This document shows positions 1-10,680 of a DNA stretch of 37,486 nucleotides, piece by piece. Every line of letters starts with the position of its first letter. Positions within the stretch are counted from its first letter, which is position 1. The stretch is from Candidatus Vogelbacteria bacterium (lineage in GTDB: Bacteria > Patescibacteriota > Minisyncoccia > Phycocordibacterales > UBA12445), in assembly GCA_016201465.1 (NCBI GenBank), contig JACQCV010000030.1, forward strand, positions 1-37,486, read 5' to 3'. Below the pieces are notes generated by a model. It saw only the letters and a list, made by a program, of their open reading frames with translations, searched no databases and was not told the DNA's origin. A program made the translations under genes and the position numbers.

Positions 1-29
1 AAAAGCGATTAACCAATCGGTTAACCGCT
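1..29 (-). terminator. Rho-independent terminator downstream of the carbonic-anhydrase-like gene
   Basis: Minus strand reads AGCGGTTAACC-GATT-GGTTAATCGCT-TTT: 11-bp stem with one G-U wobble, tetraloop and short T tail, directly after the stop at 36. Confidence 0.7.
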
Positions 30-35
30 CAAACT

Positions 36-482
36 CTAAACCTCGAAGGCTCCCTTGAAATCAGCGTATACTTTTATGATCCGTACATCTTCCCTAAGGC
101 CATTTTTCTTAAGAAATCTCTCAACTACCTCCTCGGCACGGTTGAGTTCACCTCTGTAGAATGCCACCTCTGCCTCATCGTTATCTACAAACTGTTTGCC
201 ATATGCCGCGCAGTTTGCATGTGTCATAAGGACTACATTCCTAGCATCGTGGAACTTGATTGCAGCATGAATCTGGTTCAACAGATAATTCCTGCTATAC
301 GTACTACCGCTGACCAAATCCTTTGCCCCTCCAGCAACATAAACTGGATCTACGGTCTTGAAACCGTAGTAATCTTTCACTCCAGTCTCGAGACATTCAA
401 ATCTTCTATCAAAACACCAAACGACAACGGCATCAACGGTGTAATGTTCAGCACTCACATCAAAATCAACAATTCGCTTCAA
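36..482 (-). CDS. Minimal beta-carbonic-anhydrase-like protein (148 aa)
   Basis: C23-x-D25-x-R27 (WCFDRRF) and H88-x2-C91 (THANCAAYG) match the beta-CA zinc-site pattern; also an AGGAKDLV segment. Confidence 0.7.
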   Translation of the reverse strand: MKRIVDFDVSAEHYTVDAVVVWCFDRRFECLETGVKDYYGFKTVDPVYVAGGAKDLVSGSTYSRNYLLNQIHAAIKFHDARNVVLMTHANCAAYGKQFVDNDEAEVAFYRGELNRAEEVVERFLKKNGLREDVRIIKVYADFKGAFEV

Positions 483-568
483 CCTGGACCTCCTCTGGCC
501 TATAAGTTGGGTGTGAATTAAAGGTCTCGAATGAGTTTAACTAATTTCAGATAAATGTCAATAGTCAA

Positions 569-808
569 CTAATCAATCATCACATTCAACTTATTACCTT
601 CGCTCATTTCGAGGAAACCGGATTTAATTTCAAACGGAGTTCGTTTGTTGTCAGTAGAAATAATTTGAGCAGTGCATTTCTCGAGCGAAGTCACAAGTGG
701 ATGATGACCATTCAATATAGTGATGTCCCCATCGTAAGTTTTGACATTGAAACCCGAAACCTCACATCGATATTCAACTTTGTTTAAAGAAAGAATGGTA
801 AGTAACAT
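569..808 (-). CDS. atpC: F1Fo ATP synthase subunit epsilon, short form (79 aa)
   Basis: Position after atpD; sequence fits the N-terminal beta-sandwich (DGDITILNGHHPLVTSL); no C-terminal helical domain. Confidence 0.85.
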   Translation of the reverse strand: MLLTILSLNKVEYRCEVSGFNVKTYDGDITILNGHHPLVTSLEKCTAQIISTDNKRTPFEIKSGFLEMSEGNKLNVMID

Positions 809-829
809 TGTTCTTTTGTTTTTTTGGCA

Positions 830-2236
<1,407 letters not shown>

Positions 2237-2243
2237 TTAAAAT

Positions 2244-3176
2244 TTAATTTTGTAAAGCACTCTGCGTTGACGTGATCTCAATCAATTCTCTTGTAATATT
2301 TGATTGTCTAACTTTGTTGTAATCCGTAGACAGTTTACTAGCGACCTCATCGGCATTATCAGAGGCTGTTTTCATTGCGACTCTACGGGCCGAATGCTCA
2401 GACGCATTTGCTTCCAACATTACGTGATATAACTGCATTTTTATCAAATGAGGAATTAATTTGTTTAAAAGTTCGTCTTTTGGCGGTTCAAAAAGATAAT
2501 TAATCTCATTCATCTCCATTTGTTCAGGCTTTATATCTTTTAGCTCAGAATAACGTCCATGCGTTGGGACGATCTCAGCTACTGTTTTCCTGATCATATC
2601 AAAATTAACCGGCATGATCTGGCGCAACAAAGGCGTCTGCACTAGTGTTGTCTTAAAATTCATTGAGACTGACATAACCCGATCCCATTTCGCCGCCAAA
2701 AAACCTTCAATTATAAAATCCGAAACAGAATCCATTTGATTAGGTTTAGCCATGTTACCAAAATTAAGGAAATTTTTTTCACTTACATAACTATTTTTAA
2801 TTGTAAAGTTCATCGCCTTTTTTCCAATCGTTACCACTTTAAAATTGTCCGTGGTTAATTTATTTGATCTGACATATTCGTCAATAACTCTAAATAGTTG
2901 GTTATTAAATGATCCAACCAATCCTCGATCTGACGAAACGATCATCATTAACGTATTTCTTACCTCTCTTTCTTGCAGAAACGGAACACTGTCTGTCTTG
3001 TGACTGATCAAGCGGGAAAGTAGATCTAGGACCTGCCACGAATAAGGTCTCGAATTAACGGCCAACTCTTGAGCCTTTCTCATTTTGGTCGCAGCCACGA
3101 CCTCCATAGCCTTCGTAATTTTGCCAATGTTATTTATTGCTCTTAATCTATTTTTAATTGTCTGCAACGACTCCAC
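2244..3176 (-). CDS. atpG: F1Fo ATP synthase subunit gamma
   Basis: N-terminal RLRAINNIGKITKAMEVVAATKMRKAQ and C-terminal RVAMKTASDNADEVASKLSTDYNKVRQSNITRELIEI. Confidence 0.97.
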   Translation of the reverse strand: MESLQTIKNRLRAINNIGKITKAMEVVAATKMRKAQELAVNSRPYSWQVLDLLSRLISHKTDSVPFLQEREVRNTLMMIVSSDRGLVGSFNNQLFRVIDEYVRSNKLTTDNFKVVTIGKKAMNFTIKNSYVSEKNFLNFGNMAKPNQMDSVSDFIIEGFLAAKWDRVMSVSMNFKTTLVQTPLLRQIMPVNFDMIRKTVAEIVPTHGRYSELKDIKPEQMEMNEINYLFEPPKDELLNKLIPHLIKMQLYHVMLEANASEHSARRVAMKTASDNADEVASKLSTDYNKVRQSNITRELIEITSTQSALQN

Positions 3177-3182
3177 GTCTTT

Positions 3183-4715
3183 TTATTTGTTCAAATTTTT
3201 AAAATCTTGAATCGCACTCTTCAATTTTAGTTCAGTCTCATCACCAATCGCCCCCGTGGTAACAATTGGGTTCATAACGTCGTCGATATGTAAGCTTTCC
3301 ATATAATCAACAAACTTTTTTTCAAAATCCTTTACTTCCAGAGGAGTCAAATCATCTAAAAATCCGTTGAGGGCGGCGTACAAAACCAAAACCTGCCTTT
3401 CAAAATTCATTGGAGCACCATCCACCTGTTTCAGAATTTCGGTCAAAAGCTCTCCTCTCTTAATTTTTTGTTTTGTTGCCTCATCCAAATCCGAGGCAAA
3501 CTGTAGAAATGCCTGTAACTCTCTAAATTGTGCAAGATCAAGTCGGAGCTTTCCAGCAACCTTCTTCATGGCCTTAGTCTGGGCTGCGGAACCTACGCGC
3601 GAAACCGAAAGTCCCACGTTGATAGCTGGGCGCACACCACGAAAAAACAGGGACGATTCAAGATAAATTTGTCCGTCAGTAATTGAAATCACGTTTGTTG
3701 GCACATAAGCTGAAACGTCTCCCAGCTTTGTTTCAATTATAGGAAGCGCCGTAAGTGACCCACCCCCGCCAGCCTTATCAAGCTTGGCCGCCCTCTCAAG
3801 AAGTCTGGCGTGCAAGTAAAAGATGTCCCCCGGGTAAGCCTCTCTGCCTGGTGGCCTTCGAAGTAGTAACGACAACTGTCTATATGCATCTGCATGCTTA
3901 GAAAGATCATCGTAAATAACAAGTGCATCCTGACCTTTGTCTCGGAAATACTCTCCAATAGCGCAACCTGCGAACGGGGCAAGATATTGCAAAGCCGCTG
4001 GATCAGATGCAGATGCCGATACCACGATTGTATAATCCATCGCGCCATTATCCTCTAACATTTTTACTATTTTGGCAATTTTTGAACTTTTCTGACCAAT
4101 GGCCACATATATACAAATAACCTTGGATTTTCCCGATTCTTTCTTCTGGTTAAGAATAGTATCAAGCGCTATGGCCGTTTTACCGGTCTGCCTATCTCCA
4201 ATTATAAGCTCCCTTTGTCCTCTACCAATTGGGATCATGGCATCAACCGACTTGACCCCAGTATGCAGTGGTGTTCTAACAGATTCACGAGATAAAACAG
4301 ATGGTGCTGCCTTCTCAAACGTATAAGAGCTAGCTTCGGCCGGGTTTTCAAAAACCACCCCCTTTCCATCAATTGGTTCACCCAAAGCACTTAACACACG
4401 ACCTATGACCTGATCACCAACCAAAACAGACAATACTTTACCAGTACTCTTAACCCTATCTCCCGTTCTTACACCATCAGATTCACCCAAGATAACCGAA
4501 CCGATAAATCCCTGTTCCAAGTTAAATGCCACAGCTGGAATATCTCCTTTTTCTGTTTCAATTAAAATTAGTTCCTGACTTAAAGCCTCGTTTAATCCGG
4601 ATACCCTTGCGATGCCGTCAGATGCTTCAACAACTCGGCCCACAGCTTCAAATTCTGTAGACGCCTTAAAACCTGCAATATCCCTTTTTAATTTTTCTAC
4701 AATGTCATAGTTCAT
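3183..4715 (-). CDS. atpA: F1Fo ATP synthase subunit alpha
   Basis: [19 protein letters not shown]-loop, canonical alpha sequence and length. Confidence 0.98.
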   Translation of the reverse strand: MNYDIVEKLKRDIAGFKASTEFEAVGRVVEASDGIARVSGLNEALSQELILIETEKGDIPAVAFNLEQGFIGSVILGESDGVRTGDRVKSTGKVLSVLVGDQVIGRVLSALGEPIDGKGVVFENPAEASSYTFEKAAPSVLSRESVRTPLHTGVKSVDAMIPIGRGQRELIIGDRQTGKTAIALDTILNQKKESGKSKVICIYVAIGQKSSKIAKIVKMLEDNGAMDYTIVVSASASDPAALQYLAPFAGCAIGEYFRDKGQDALVIYDDLSKHADAYRQLSLLLRRPPGREAYPGDIFYLHARLLERAAKLDKAGGGGSLTALPIIETKLGDVSAYVPTNVISITDGQIYLESSLFFRGVRPAINVGLSVSRVGSAAQTKAMKKVAGKLRLDLAQFRELQAFLQFASDLDEATKQKIKRGELLTEILKQVDGAPMNFERQVLVLYAALNGFLDDLTPLEVKDFEKKFVDYMESLHIDDVMNPIVTTGAIGDETELKLKSAIQDFKNLNK

Positions 4716-5092
4716 ACTGTTTTTGAAAACATTTTTCTAAATTTTGCGGCTAAGCTAAAGTCAAGCTCTTTCTCATTATCAATCTCAATTCTAATCCCCG
4801 CCACAAGTTTAGAATTTACCTTTTTTTGAATTATATCCTTATTTCCAAACAGTTTCTTTATTTTTCCCTCCATCGAAACACTAATTGGTCTGGCTGTTTC
4901 AATTTGTATGACTTTGCCGCCACTATTCTTAACAACCAAAGATTCAAACAACCTTACAATATTGTCAATCCGCGACTCATCGCCATTTTTCTTCACCGTT
5001 AACCAAAAATTTTTTATTATCAACTTAGGGTCGAGTAAATCACCTAGAGATTCATACAACGATCTCGCGTATAATTCGGGACTGTATCTCAT
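4712..5092 (-). CDS. atpH: F1Fo ATP synthase subunit delta, short (126 aa)
   Basis: Operon position between atpF and atpA, 4-nt overlap with atpA, delta-like C-terminal region. Confidence 0.8.
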   Translation of the reverse strand: MRYSPELYARSLYESLGDLLDPKLIIKNFWLTVKKNGDESRIDNIVRLFESLVVKNSGGKVIQIETARPISVSMEGKIKKLFGNKDIIQKKVNSKLVAGIRIEIDNEKELDFSLAAKFRKMFSKTV

Positions 5093-5595
5093 TTTATAGA
5101 ACTTTTAACGACATCGACAGCATCATTTATAAGTTTTTCATCAATAGACATCGGATTAATTTGAACCGCAGTCGAAAGCGCATTCATGAGTAGACTTTTT
5201 GCACCTGCTTCCATTTTTTCCATTTCTCTAATCATTAGCCTGCGACTAAGCTCTTCGGCCTTCCTCTTAACAGTCTCCGCCTCAGCCGCGGCTGTTTTTA
5301 AAATGGCGCCTCGATCCTCCTGACATGCCTTATTAGCTTGATCAATAATTGCTAGAGCTTCACGTTCACCTTTCATAATCTCCGCCTTTCGTAATTCGTC
5401 TATCTCACTCAACTTACGATCCATGTCATCCGCATTTTTGAGACCCTGCTCTATTCTCTGTCGCCTATCATTAATTAAGTTGACAAGTGGCTTATACAAA
5501 AAATAATTTAGAAGTAAAACCAATACAAAGAAGTTGGCTCCTTGTGCCAATAGCAACTTCCAATTTATCCCCAAATGAGTGAAGAGTGATTCCAT
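5089..5595 (-). CDS. atpF: F1Fo ATP synthase subunit b
   Basis: N-terminal TM helix followed by a long charged helix; operon position. Confidence 0.93.
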   Translation of the reverse strand: MESLFTHLGINWKLLLAQGANFFVLVLLLNYFLYKPLVNLINDRRQRIEQGLKNADDMDRKLSEIDELRKAEIMKGEREALAIIDQANKACQEDRGAILKTAAAEAETVKRKAEELSRRLMIREMEKMEAGAKSLLMNALSTAVQINPMSIDEKLINDAVDVVKSSIK

Positions 5596-5602
5596 TCGTT
5601 AC

Positions 5603-5842
5603 TTATACAAATTTTATGATGAGTGATACTACCAAACCATAAATCGCGATAGCTTCAGCGAATGCCAAAGCCAAAATCATTGCTGTTTGTACTTTGGGAG
5701 CGGCTTCTGGATTCCTACCAATAGCCTCAGCTGACTTTGAACCAATAATTCCGATAGCAATTGCAGGGGCTAGCGTTCCAAGTCCCATAATGAAAGCAAT
5801 CGCAAGAGTTTTCAATACTTCTGGAGTCATGATGTCTAACAT
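5603..5842 (-). CDS. atpE: F1Fo ATP synthase subunit c (79 aa)
   Basis: Two TM helices joined by the RNPE loop; carboxylate in ALAFAEAIAIYGL. Confidence 0.97.
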   Translation of the reverse strand: MLDIMTPEVLKTLAIAFIMGLGTLAPAIAIGIIGSKSAEAIGRNPEAAPKVQTAMILALAFAEAIAIYGLVVSLIIKFV

Positions 5843-5866
5843 AATTATTAATAATTGATAAACAAA

Positions 5867-6616
5867 TTAATGGGCAGACGAGTGTTCAACTGCCATATTG
5901 ATAAAGACTAACGTTAAAACAGAAAAAATCAAGGCTTGAATAAAACCGACAAAAATTTCCATGGCTAGAAACGGCAGCGGAATAACATATGGAGACAACA
6001 TTCCAATAACCAAAAGCAGTACTTCGCCCGCAAAAACGTTTCCAAATAATCTGAAAGCGAGGGAGATCATCTTAACAAATTCTGAGATAAGTTCCAAAAT
6101 TCCAACAAAGAACATTATGGGACTTTCGAAGTTAAAAAACTTCCCCAAGTGATGCCGCAAACCAATGGCTGTTACACCAAGAACATTGACCGAAAGTATT
6201 GATATGATCCCCAGGGCAAGCGTAAAGTTTAGATCGCTTGAGGGGGCGCGCAGGAGTGGTACAAAGGTCTCTTTACCAGCTTCATTAGTTCCACTTACAC
6301 CCAAAGCACTGAGACCAGGAAAAAGTCCTGACCAGTTAGAAAATAAGACAAAGAAAAAAATAGTGCCGATAATTGGCAAATATTTCTCGGTAACTTCTCT
6401 ACGGCCTAAGATTGTATCCATGAAGTCCATGATTCCTTCCAAAAGCATCTCAACAATGGATTGAATTTTACCTGGGATTGTGGTTAGACTCCTACTGATG
6501 ACATACGAAACAATTCCCAAGATAATCAAAACCAAGACAGAAAGTATTAAAGAGTTTGTAACAGGAAAATTCCCAATCGAAAATATTTTTTCAGCTGCAA
6601 TAGAAATCTCCTCCAT
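5867..6616 (-). CDS. atpB: F1Fo ATP synthase subunit a
   Basis: SLAFRLFGNVFAGEVLL with the conserved Arg; hydrophobic; first gene of the operon. Confidence 0.96.
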   Translation of the reverse strand: MEEISIAAEKIFSIGNFPVTNSLILSVLVLIILGIVSYVISRSLTTIPGKIQSIVEMLLEGIMDFMDTILGRREVTEKYLPIIGTIFFFVLFSNWSGLFPGLSALGVSGTNEAGKETFVPLLRAPSSDLNFTLALGIISILSVNVLGVTAIGLRHHLGKFFNFESPIMFFVGILELISEFVKMISLAFRLFGNVFAGEVLLLVIGMLSPYVIPLPFLAMEIFVGFIQALIFSVLTLVFINMAVEHSSAH

Positions 6617-6656
6617 ATAGATGAATAATATATATGTAAATCAAAATTTTTTCAAG

Positions 6657-6687
6657 TAAAAAGCCGTGATGCGCTTGGCACCACGGC
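6657..6687 (-). terminator. Rho-independent terminator after the 125-aa hypothetical gene
   Basis: Minus strand GCCGTGGTGC-CAAGC-GCATCACGGC-TTTTT, 10-bp stem with one wobble pair and T tail. Confidence 0.85.
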
Positions 6688-6696
6688 ACTAATCCC

Positions 6697-7074
6697 CTAC
6701 CACACGATCGTGAAAACTGGTTTGCCCTTATGAGTCTCTAGGAATTCTCGCACCTCGGTATCCATTGACGACCTACCGAGCATTTCATGGTAGACGCCCT
6801 CAATCTGTTGGATGAGGTCATCCGTGATAGGCTGCAGGTCTTCGCCAACGATCTGTTGGATCAACTCCCCAAAGTCATCAGGGCCAACATTTAATTCACA
6901 GACAGTGATACGCGGCGTATCTATTAATTTCGAACCCACGGCTACCACCTTATCGTTTTCATCGATAGCTAACCTTAAGTCGAAATGTTTAGAGCCCATG
7001 CAATTCGCTTGTGAAAACCTGTACTCTTCAGGAGTCATCCCCTCCAAAACATGAATATCGAGATCTGCTGACAT
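6697..7074 (-). CDS. Hypothetical protein (125 aa)
   Basis: AAAGGAG Shine-Dalgarno just upstream of ATG; followed by a terminator; family not recognised. Confidence 0.75.
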   Translation of the reverse strand: MSADLDIHVLEGMTPEEYRFSQANCMGSKHFDLRLAIDENDKVVAVGSKLIDTPRITVCELNVGPDDFGELIQQIVGEDLQPITDDLIQQIEGVYHEMLGRSSMDTEVREFLETHKGKPVFTIVW

Positions 7075-7099
7075 GTTTCTCCTTTAATTTTTAAATCAA

Positions 7100-7273
7100 C
7101 TACCTTGGTGTTAGATTGGTGATGATGCGGACCAGAATCTCATCCTGCTTCTTTGGCGCTCTTGCATAGCACACCGAGCAGAAGAGTTCGACCGCCACCG
7201 TTATACCAATCGTGCCAATATAGAGAACAGCCAGAATCATTGTGGGATTAACCCAACTTGCACGAGAGATCAT
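7100..7273 (-). CDS. Small single-TM hypothetical protein (57 aa), not in the supplied ORF track
   Basis: Reverse-complement reading: MISRASWVNPTMILAVLYIGTIGITVAVELFCSVCYARAPKKQDEILVRIITNLTPR*; AAAGGT upstream of ATG; lies between two minus-strand genes. Confidence 0.6.
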   Translation of the reverse strand: MISRASWVNPTMILAVLYIGTIGITVAVELFCSVCYARAPKKQDEILVRIITNLTPR

Positions 7274-7350
7274 TCTTTACCTTTCAGTTTTCAAATTTAA
7301 CCAAGTACACACGGCTTGATTTCTTCTCCCAGCAGTGTAGCATTGGTAAA

Positions 7351-8331
7351 TTAATCTGTCAAGTATTTAGCCTTATTTTTCCTGTGTTCTTCAAAGGTAA
7401 CAGCATAATGCATATTGCCATCTTTGTCGGAGAGATAGTAGAAATATTTTGAATCTGTTGGATATAGGGCGTCCGTAATAGCATCTAGACCGGGATTTGA
7501 AATGGCGCCTGGTGGCAAGCCTTTATACTTATATGTATTGTACGGGGAGTCAATCCTTAAATCATCAACAGTTATTTCCGAACTCGCTTTATCGAGCAAA
7601 TAGGCAAACGAGGCATCAACCTGAAGTGGCATCCCTTTATCGAATCTATTCCAAAGAATGCCTGATATCATCTTACGAGTAGCCCTAGTCCGCGCCTCCT
7701 TTTCTAATATTGACGCCATTATAATTATTTGACTGCGAGTTCGTTTTGAAGCAACTATTCCAGGCTTAATGTCAGCAATCTTGGTTTGAAAATTGTCAAA
7801 CATTTTATTCACGATCTTTTGTTCGTCATAGGTAATAGGGAAAATATATGTATCCGGAAAAAGAGACCCTTCATTTTTTTGAGCGATAGATAGAAACTTA
7901 TTACTGTTAAAACTAGGTAGATTTTTTAACAACAGAGCAGCAATCTCTTTATTTGAAAATCCCTCGGGAATAGTCATCTTAACAGCCCTCCCCTTGTAAG
8001 AGTTGTCGGTTAAATTCTCGACAACACCAACGACAGATAACGGCTCGTCAAATTTAAACTCACCAGCAACAATCTTACCACGAGATCCTTCTAATTTAAC
8101 CAGAAGCTTAAATAAAAACGGTGAACGAATAATTGATCTTTCAACCAAAAATTTTCCCGCTTCAGACACAGACCATCCATCCTGGATCTCAAAATATTTA
8201 GAAGATGGAAAAGAGGCCGGTGCAGAAATAAATAAGATATAAAAAAAATAAACGCTCAACAAAGAAATGCCGGCGACGGCCAGTAATCCAACTAAAAAAT
8301 ATTTAAAACTTGATACTGAATTTTCCTCCAT
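7351..8331 (-). CDS. mltG: Endolytic murein transglycosylase MltG/YceG-like
   Basis: N-terminal TM, IIIMASILEKEAR catalytic-Glu segment, SPYNTYKYKGLPPGAISNPGLDAI signature. Confidence 0.93.
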   Translation of the reverse strand: MEENSVSSFKYFLVGLLAVAGISLLSVYFFYILFISAPASFPSSKYFEIQDGWSVSEAGKFLVERSIIRSPFLFKLLVKLEGSRGKIVAGEFKFDEPLSVVGVVENLTDNSYKGRAVKMTIPEGFSNKEIAALLLKNLPSFNSNKFLSIAQKNEGSLFPDTYIFPITYDEQKIVNKMFDNFQTKIADIKPGIVASKRTRSQIIIMASILEKEARTRATRKMISGILWNRFDKGMPLQVDASFAYLLDKASSEITVDDLRIDSPYNTYKYKGLPPGAISNPGLDAITDALYPTDSKYFYYLSDKDGNMHYAVTFEEHRKNKAKYLTD

Positions 8332-8338
8332 CTATATT

Positions 8339-9559
8339 TTAAATTGGTAAATTAACAGGTGCTTCGCCACGTTTAGATTCGGACCTAGCAAAGGTAGGTG
8401 TAGCTGCAACGGCACCAGGAAAGTGATAAATTGTTGCGAGCTCTTCTGTATTAAGCACAAAAGGCAACCTGCTGTATGGTGGATAAAACCAACCACGCTT
8501 ACAAAAGGCCTCAAACAAACTCTCCTTGACTTTGGGTAACTTTTTCCCAAATGGATCCTGCCATGGATCATAACTTGTAGTTCTTGCAGGTTTAAAACCA
8601 TTTAAATTTAGAGAATTATATTGCTTAACAACGGACATAAGGCCACTAATGTTAGATGGATTAAATTTATCTTTCTCTGCTAAATAAATTACTCTGATAC
8701 CACAATCAAAACCAAGCTTCGAAATCTGCCTCTCAATAGCCTCAACAACACTTCTCTCACCAGGCGACAACAAAATTTCATTTGACAGCATAACCGCGTC
8801 TTTTAACTTATCTCGCTTCATAAGTGTATCAAGTAATTTTTTAGAATCTCCAACCCAGTCTTGCGTTTCAAAAAAAGTTCCCGGCTTTCTAAATCTTTTT
8901 TGCGCAGCCATAATGAGGATTTGAAACCAGACCTGCTCGCCTGGACCAACGGATCCCATAAACTCAAGTGCTGATGTCATTGGATCAACCTTAAATTCTT
9001 CCTTCGGATCTTTGTCTAATCCATAATCGACATAGGTCTTAATCGGATATGCGTCTTCTTTTGTAAATTTAAATTCTGTTCCAAAAAGCTGCCATCCTGA
9101 GTCCTTTTTCAGATATGGAACTCCGTACACATAATCCTGTACTTCGTGTATTTCGGCAGTAGGATATTGAGAGTAAATATGGGTTTCAACGGCAACTCTA
9201 TACTTTTTTATAATCCTAATAAAGAAATGGACATGGCCATCTATTGAAGCTATCTCAAGCGAAGACCATGGTCTAACATTACCCAGATAGTTTTCTTCGT
9301 AAACATTAATTCCAGGGGCCTGGTGGAAAGCCCCAAGGACAATTTCCATGGCCTTGGGTGATTTAAATGTCTCCTTGGGCAAAGTAATTTCAAGCATGAC
9401 CCATTCCAACTTAGAGATAAAGAAAGATTTAATGTATCTCTTCCACACACGCCAAAAAAAAATAGAAATTGCAATAATAAATACAATTGGATATACACGG
9501 AAAAACGCTTCCAAGGAAGCGTTTAGTCCGATCTGAAAAATTTGTGTTATCAGAGACAT
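8339..9559 (-). CDS. Conserved CPR-type membrane-anchored protein (406 aa; DUF8128-like, tentative)
   Basis: N-terminal TM followed by IDGHVHFFIRIIKKYRVAVETHIYSQYPTAEIHEVQDYV, recalled from CPR genomes near secretion-type ATPases. Domain name is from memory. Confidence 0.6.
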   Translation of the reverse strand: MSLITQIFQIGLNASLEAFFRVYPIVFIIAISIFFWRVWKRYIKSFFISKLEWVMLEITLPKETFKSPKAMEIVLGAFHQAPGINVYEENYLGNVRPWSSLEIASIDGHVHFFIRIIKKYRVAVETHIYSQYPTAEIHEVQDYVYGVPYLKKDSGWQLFGTEFKFTKEDAYPIKTYVDYGLDKDPKEEFKVDPMTSALEFMGSVGPGEQVWFQILIMAAQKRFRKPGTFFETQDWVGDSKKLLDTLMKRDKLKDAVMLSNEILLSPGERSVVEAIERQISKLGFDCGIRVIYLAEKDKFNPSNISGLMSVVKQYNSLNLNGFKPARTTSYDPWQDPFGKKLPKVKESLFEAFCKRGWFYPPYSRLPFVLNTEELATIYHFPGAVAATPTFARSESKRGEAPVNLPI

Positions 9560-9598
9560 ACTATACGCCTACACATAGTATATCTTATTTGGTCGAGA

Positions 9599-10636
9599 TT
9601 AGGCAATGGAATACTTCCCATCCTTGTCTTTCTTGAAGTATCGGCTGTTTTGAAGATTTACCAAAACAGTATTTTCTTTAACATACCTCTCTCTTAAAAC
9701 CTTTTTTAAGATTTCATCTTTCGTTTGAGGACCATCCTTCTCAATTATTGTTTTGACAATATCCCTTACATTCCCTCTCGCGTAACCCCACTTTGATAAA
9801 GCGTACAAGCCACGTCCAACCAAAACAAACCTCTTATCTTTAATCAATTCATTGTGGCACGTTGCGACATTCGCCTCCTTACCAAATGTCTTTGTTATGG
9901 CCTTAGCCACTTCTTCAAAATGCATTGGTGATCCGTGGCGCCTCAAAATTAGGTATGCCAAATCTCTAATACCTCTTGTCTTGATATTTGGAGAATGCGC
10001 CACACCCCACTCACCCAGTGTATTCTTATCAATTTTTTTCGATATAGATAACCACCTCCTAGCAAGCTCTTCATCTCTTGCGTCCTTGGCAACATGCTTT
10101 AAGTGATCAAAAAACTTCATGATCATTTCACTCTCAGAAATCAAGTCCTCTTCAGAAAGACTCTTGTACAAAGACCTGAGCGATTCCTGAACCTTGCCAC
10201 TCATCTCCGGGTCCAGACTCCATCTGTGTTTAAATTCTTCATCCTCCTTCAACTTTTCGAACTCCTCACCAAGTACTAAGAAGAAATTGATGTGGTTCTG
10301 AAAATCCTTATCCTTAGATAGGTGATCAAGAAAGTCCTGCTCGTGGACAATACCACCAAACTCAAGCATGTATTTTTTAAGCTCGTCAAAAACACTCTTA
10401 TAAGCCCCGAACGCATCAGACTTTCTGATAGCACTAATTGCAGAGTTCTCAATTTGTCGAACCCTTTCCCTGGTAATTTTATAGGCCTTGCCTATTGCCT
10501 CCAAAGTCATCTTTGGAGTATCCTCGTCGAGACCAAATCGCTTCTTGAGCACACTCCTCGACCTCTCAGGTAAGACGGCCAAAAAGCTCTTGGTGACCTT
10601 CTGGGGATTAAAAGATAGTTTATTTGTTTTTGCCAT
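9599..10636 (-). CDS. Sigma-70 region 4-like HTH plus HARE-HTH regulator
   Basis: TLEAIGKAYKITRERVRQIENSAISAIRKSD (sigma region 4) and RDLAYLILRRHGSPMHFEEVAKAITKTFG...KRFVLVGRGLYALSKWGY (HARE-HTH). Confidence 0.8.
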   Translation of the reverse strand: MAKTNKLSFNPQKVTKSFLAVLPERSRSVLKKRFGLDEDTPKMTLEAIGKAYKITRERVRQIENSAISAIRKSDAFGAYKSVFDELKKYMLEFGGIVHEQDFLDHLSKDKDFQNHINFFLVLGEEFEKLKEDEEFKHRWSLDPEMSGKVQESLRSLYKSLSEEDLISESEMIMKFFDHLKHVAKDARDEELARRWLSISKKIDKNTLGEWGVAHSPNIKTRGIRDLAYLILRRHGSPMHFEEVAKAITKTFGKEANVATCHNELIKDKRFVLVGRGLYALSKWGYARGNVRDIVKTIIEKDGPQTKDEILKKVLRERYVKENTVLVNLQNSRYFKKDKDGKYSIA

Positions 10637-10680
10637 ATAGATGTTCTAACATTTTCCTTTTTTAAAGTCAATACATGTTG

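Noticed and set aside
3737-4048. 103-aa minus-strand ORF inside atpA
   Set aside because: Alternative frame of atpA; P-loop gene fully accounts for the region.
5651-5664. TTCAGCGA in atpE as a second copy of the leuS palindromic element
   Set aside because: Only an 8-mer match inside a normal conserved atpE codon context, with no inverted partner arm.
8332-8601. 89-aa minus-strand ORF overlapping the 406-aa gene
   Set aside because: Alternative frame within a longer, motif-bearing CDS.
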